Shown piece after piece: positions 59,936-64,000 of a DNA stretch of 64,000 bases. The stretch lies in the NCBI GenBank assembly GCA_021613375.1, contig CM038704.1, positions 8,404,091 through 8,468,090 of the forward strand. Reading direction: 5' to 3'. The translations under genes and the position numbers were made by a program. How positions within the stretch are numbered: position 1 is the stretch's first letter; each line of letters starts with the position of its first letter. Under the pieces are notes generated by a model. The model made no database searches. It worked only from the letters and a program-made list of their open reading frames with translations, and was not told where the DNA came from. This DNA comes from Megaleporinus macrocephalus. Its lineage: Eukaryota; Chordata; Actinopteri; Characiformes; Anostomidae.

Positions 59936-60014
59936 TATATAAACATAATAAACATACAAAGTTAAAGAAAAGCAAGAATCTGCTCAAAGAAGCAGGAGAC
60001 GAGCTACCAGCCTG

Positions 60015-60140
60015 CCTGGATCGACGGAGCTGCAGAGGAAAGAGCAGGCAGTTTTAAATACCTGGGAGTTCACATTTGGTAGCTGTTATGGTCCTGACAC
60101 ATCAACTCCCTGGCGAAGAAGGCCTGTCAGCGTCCCCACC
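60015..60140 (+). mobile_element. Short LINE reverse transcriptase relic
   Basis: gagctgcagaggaaagagc...ggcagttttaaatacctggg reads EERAGSFKYLGVHI, then after a stop HINSLAKKACQR, like the segment just after the polymerase domain of CR1/Rex1-type LINE proteins. Too short and decayed to assign. Confidence 0.5.
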
Positions 60141-60837
60141 AAGGGCATGGAATTGGTACAGTCACTGCCCGGGTGAACTCTTGCTGTTCTGAAGGCCAAA
60201 GGAGGTACAGTGTACAGTGTATGAGGTTCAGACTCACTCTGCGTAATCCAGAGTAGCTTCTGTGTAGATTGTTATGACTTGTAATGCAAAGATTTTTCTT
60301 CCTCACTGTTGCCCTTAGATCTCTCATTAGTGGTGTTGATCTGTATCTCATGGCAAAGATTCTTGGGAACGACGTGTACTGCGAAGACGTCCGTTCCATT
60401 AAAGTGTAATGTATTTGTAGACCGGCTGTCTACTGGAGTGGACTGGAATTTCTGTGAAAACGATGCTCTGAAATCCACCCATGGCAACAATCTATCCTCA
60501 GCTCCAGCAGCCACGCAGAACGGCCACAGGCTACATGTGTAAAATGTTAAGACTCCTTGACTAAATCTAATCCGTGCCTGCCTGTGCACCCCTTATCAGT
60601 GCGGTGTGTGAGCGCACGCCATCGGGTGTCTCTCCGTCAGTACCGACTCTCAGGCCAAAGACAGAAACACCTCTCAGCAAAACCAGCAGCAAACAGAACA
60701 TCAGCTCCTCCACATTATTTTCTCATGCATGCTCGTCTAATTCCACTCATTAAGTAGGTACAAACGAGTAGATGTATATACATCAGGAGTTCTCACATGT
60801 ACAGATAGTACAGATAGTCAGTGTCTAACATGTAGCC
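60141..60837. other. Intergenic, no gene recognised
   Basis: Frames of 66-105 codons overlap on opposite strands and have no recognisable content. Confidence 0.4.
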
Positions 60838-62330
60838 GGGCCATTGCAGTGGTATTCCAGCCAGATGGGGAAGCGAGTCCTGGGATGCTGCTTGATCATT
60901 TCTATATTATCCCAGGTGGTTCCTAAGGTGTTGCTAGGCCATTGCTATATAATCCAAGGTGGTTGCTAAAGTGTTGCTGGGCCATTGCTATATTATCCCA
61001 GGTGGTTCCTAAGGTGTTGCTGGGCCATTGCTATATTATCCCAGCGTTGTTACTAAGGGGTTGCTAGGCCATTGCCATACTATCACAGGTGGTTGCCAAG
61101 GGTCCTGCTTGGACATTGCTATACTATTTCAGGTGCTACTGCTTGGCTATTGCTATATTACCCCAGGTAGTTCCTAAGGTGTTGCTGGGCCATTGCTAAG
61201 ATGCTGCATGGCCATTGCTATATTATCCCTGGTAGTTGCTACGGGGTTTCTAGGCCATTGCTATGAAGCTGCTTGAACATTGTTCCGGGTGGTTGCTAAG
61301 GTGTTGCTATGCTATCACAGGTGCTCTTTGGCCATTGCCAAATTTTTATGGGTGGTTGCTTAGGTGTTGCCAGGTCATTGCTATGCTATCACAGGTGGTT
61401 GGTGTGATGCTGCTTGGCCATTGCTGTATTGTACAGCATGGTTACTAAGGTGTTTCTAGGCCATTGGCATATTATTACTGGTGGTTGCCAAGGGTCATGC
61501 TTGGACATTGCTATACTATTCCAGGTGGTTGCTAAGACACTGCTTGGCCATTGCTATATTAACCCAGGTGGTTACTAAGGTGTTGCTAGGCCATTGCTAA
61601 GATGCCACTTGAACATTGCTCTGTTACCCCGGGTTATTGCTAAGGTGTTGCTATGCTACCACAGGTGCTGTTTGGCCATTGCTATATTATCATGGGTGGT
61701 TGCTTATGTGTCACAAGGTCACTGCTATGCTATCACAGGTGGTTGCTGTGATGCTGCTTGGCCGTTGCTATATTATCCAGCGTGGTTACTAAGGTGTTGC
61801 TAGGCTATTGCTATACTATCATGAGTGGTTGCCAAGGGTCCTGCTTGGACAATGCTATACTATCCTGGGTGGTTGCTAAGATACTGTTTGGCCATTGCTA
61901 TATGATTCAGCGTTGTTACTAAGGTGTTGATAGGACATTGCCATACTATGTATGGTGGTTGCTAAGGGTCCTGCTTGGACATTGCTATACTATTCCAGGT
62001 GGTTGCTAAAATACTGCTTGGCCATTACTATATTACCCCGGGTGGTTACTAAGGTGTTGCTAGGCCATTACTATGCTATTACAGGTGGTTGCCAAGAGTC
62101 CTGCTTGGACATTGCTATGCTATTCCAGGTGGTTGCTAAGATATTGCTTGGCCATTACTATATTACCCCGGGTGGTTACTAAGGTGTTGCTAGGCCATTG
62201 CTATATTATCCCAGGTGGTTGCTAAGGTGTTGCTAGGCCATTGCTGTATTAATCTGGGTGGTTGCTAAGGTGTTGGTAGGCCATTACTTTATCATTTTGG
62301 GTTATCCTCAGTGGTAGCTAAGGTGTTACT
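60838..62330. repeat. ~43-bp degenerate minisatellite
   Basis: About 34 units of ggtggttgctaaggtgttgct + aggccattgctatattatccca. A higher-order pattern is visible: variants with aagggtcctgcttggacatt recur near 61098, 61487, 61833, 61967 and 62091. Divergence is much higher than in the 41-bp array, so this array is older. Frames of 61-76 codons in it are artefacts. Confidence 0.97.
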
Positions 62331-64000
62331 AATTAACATGTATGTAGTTCATTAACATCTAGTAAATAGGTGGTAAATGCATGGAAATCTATTCTTCACA
62401 GAAAATATATTTTTTTCATTTGGTCTATTCAATTTTAGGAGTGTTTTTCTTTTTTAACCAACCAATGCATTCTGACTTAGGGCAATTTGCGACTTTATAT
62501 CAGACATTCAATAGATTCTATAATCCAAGAGTGGAACTAAAACTAGGATTCTGTGGGAATCATTGGCTATGGGAAACATCCGCCAGGCATATTTGTAATG
62601 TACTTTGCTACACCTATCTTATATTTACTTATAATTAAGATGATCTGTGAGACGTAAACACTGCAACACCGTCAGGCAAACTAGTTGGGTCCCAGCTGTA
62701 AATGAACTGTCTTTGGTGTAGCCACTGTTTGAACATGCAGTTCAAAGCAGCTTCCACCTTCGAAAGGGAGTTTGATATTTCTAAATCTATTAGCTGCAGG
62801 TATCAGATCATGAGAACAACACATTTGCAAGTGCAGAATAGAAGCCGGTAGAAATTGGACCATAATTGTTCTCATGATTAATATCACCATCTTTGTAAAA
62901 GGGCAACAGAGAAGCGTTCTCCAAGGCCCGGTGCAGTAAGACTGATCTCCGTGAACAGGAACGATGAGCTCAGTCACCAGGTGTGCTGCAACCTGTATGA
63001 AAAATTGCTCCTAGTAGATTAGAACCGTCGCACGTTGCCTTCTTCTCACTAATAGAACCAGACATAATAAGACCTCTAACATCATTTGCCAGGAGAATGA
63101 TGCAGTGCACACTCCCTTAAGTGCTTTAACCATCTTCCTGAAGCCAGGCTGGCTGCTTAAATGATCAGACAAATGCGATCGTGTTTCACCAATGACATTT
63201 AGAACAACTCAGAGTCCCAAAGCTCCAAGAAATCAATCAAACAGGTGTGTGTGTGACCAACAGTGCAACATAATCATGCACTAGCATTTATTACCGAGAA
63301 CAAGTCGCATTTATTTCATGGGATAATTCAAGATCTGTTGAAAATGAGGGGCTAGGCAGATCATTACAGATCATTCTAGATCTATTAGACCCCAGACTGT
63401 TTTTTTAGTTAAGCTGTACAATTGTGCAATCGCTTCCTCTTAGTTTAATATGAGGATTTACACAGCAAAAACAAAACAGGCAGCGATTCAGTGACTGCCT
63501 ACCCCCTCATTTTCAATCAGTGTGTCTCAGAAATTGTAGGGAATTAGAAAATTAAAGAGTGAAAAAATTGTTTGTAAAGAAAATGAATGAAAATAGTCTT
63601 TCTGCTGTTAAAGTCGCCTGTGAGGTTGATACGACCCCTGTCCCATGCAAGGGCTCAGCTTCAGCTTAGGTAATGAAGTAACAGAACTGTCCTAAGGTGG
63701 CGCTGGAGAGTCTCCCCGATAGGAGATTCTCCTCCTCACCCATCACCAGCCAGCTCTCCTGTCCATTAGCGCCAACTGCTAGAACCTCAGTTACATGACT
63801 GTGCCATCCAGATGCACCAGCATTGAGATAGGATGGGACTTTTTAGCTTATGCACACTTTACATAAAGACTCAGTCAGGCCTCGAGTGGCTAATCCGGAG
63901 ACTCGGGAGGATTACCGATGGGCCGGCTCATGTCAATCTCAAGTTTGGGCCGTTTGGATTGGAAAAATCATTTTGACACTTATCTGTCTCTTATCTAATC
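62331..64000. other. Intergenic, apparently single-copy
   Basis: No repeat of the window recurs here and no frame is convincing (the 98-codon minus frame at 62681-62977 has no recognisable domain). Compositionally ordinary; may include non-coding regulatory DNA. Confidence 0.5.

Noticed and set aside
61263..62182. Leu/Cys/Tyr-rich small proteins
   Set aside because: Translations of the 43-bp minisatellite with no consistent frame.

Overview
The window looks like intergenic, repeat-dominated nuclear DNA of a teleost fish, most likely an ostariophysan (catfish, characin or relative). That placement is an inference. It rests on the mix of Tc1/mariner elements, many short hAT-type elements, fold-back elements and a tRNA-derived SINE whose sequences I recognise from that group. 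No intact host gene, exon set, rRNA or functional tRNA can be supported. Nearly all long open frames are by-products of simple repeats or remnants of transposases and reverse transcriptases.

Layout. 1-986 is a 20-bp minisatellite. 1.4-5.1 kb has a fold-back element, a locally triplicated repeat, an AT microsatellite ending in a hairpin, and two dispersed repeats. 5.96-7.66 kb is a polypurine block. 8.5-9.35 kb and 14.46-15.33 kb are two related solo LTRs in opposite orientation, each with a target-site duplication. 15.4-22.8 kb holds a MITE, a 0.7-1.3 kb duplicated unit whose second copy carries a hAT insertion, two Tc1 deletion derivatives, and a SINE split by one of them. 24.6-29.9 kb has a Tc1 relic, AT repeats, a hAT fragment, and a MITE with a hAT inserted at its very edge. 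32.2-33.4 kb is a 41-bp minisatellite. 36.2-38.0 kb holds two neighbouring hAT elements with perfect 8-bp duplications. 38.9-39.77 kb is a second polypurine block. 41.0-48.4 kb has a TTAA-type MITE, a hAT, a nearly full-length but broken Tc1 element, a second fold-back element, a truncated hAT that has grown an internal minisatellite, and another Tc1 derivative. 49.7-50.8 kb is a fold-back element split by a Tc1 derivative. 51.0-52.6 kb holds LINE fragments. 53.9-57.3 kb has two more hAT elements. 58.4-59.9 kb is a second nearly full-length Tc1 element. 60.8-62.3 kb is a ~43-bp minisatellite.

How the parts relate. The non-autonomous elements (hAT-type, MITEs, Tc1 derivatives) depend on transposases made elsewhere. 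The two larger Tc1 copies here are disabled by frameshifts and stops. Nested insertions give a relative history: the SINE is older than the Tc1 derivative in it, the MITE at 28.7 kb is older than the hAT beside it, and the dispersed repeat at 36.2 kb is older than the hAT within it. Several gaps between repeats (2.4-2.7, 48.4-49.6, 62.3-64.0 kb) look single-copy and could hold conserved non-coding elements, but this cannot be shown from one sequence. I found no clearly new biological system. The most unusual items are the transposon-borne minisatellite, the exact element junctions, and tandem arrays whose units carry splice-like motifs.
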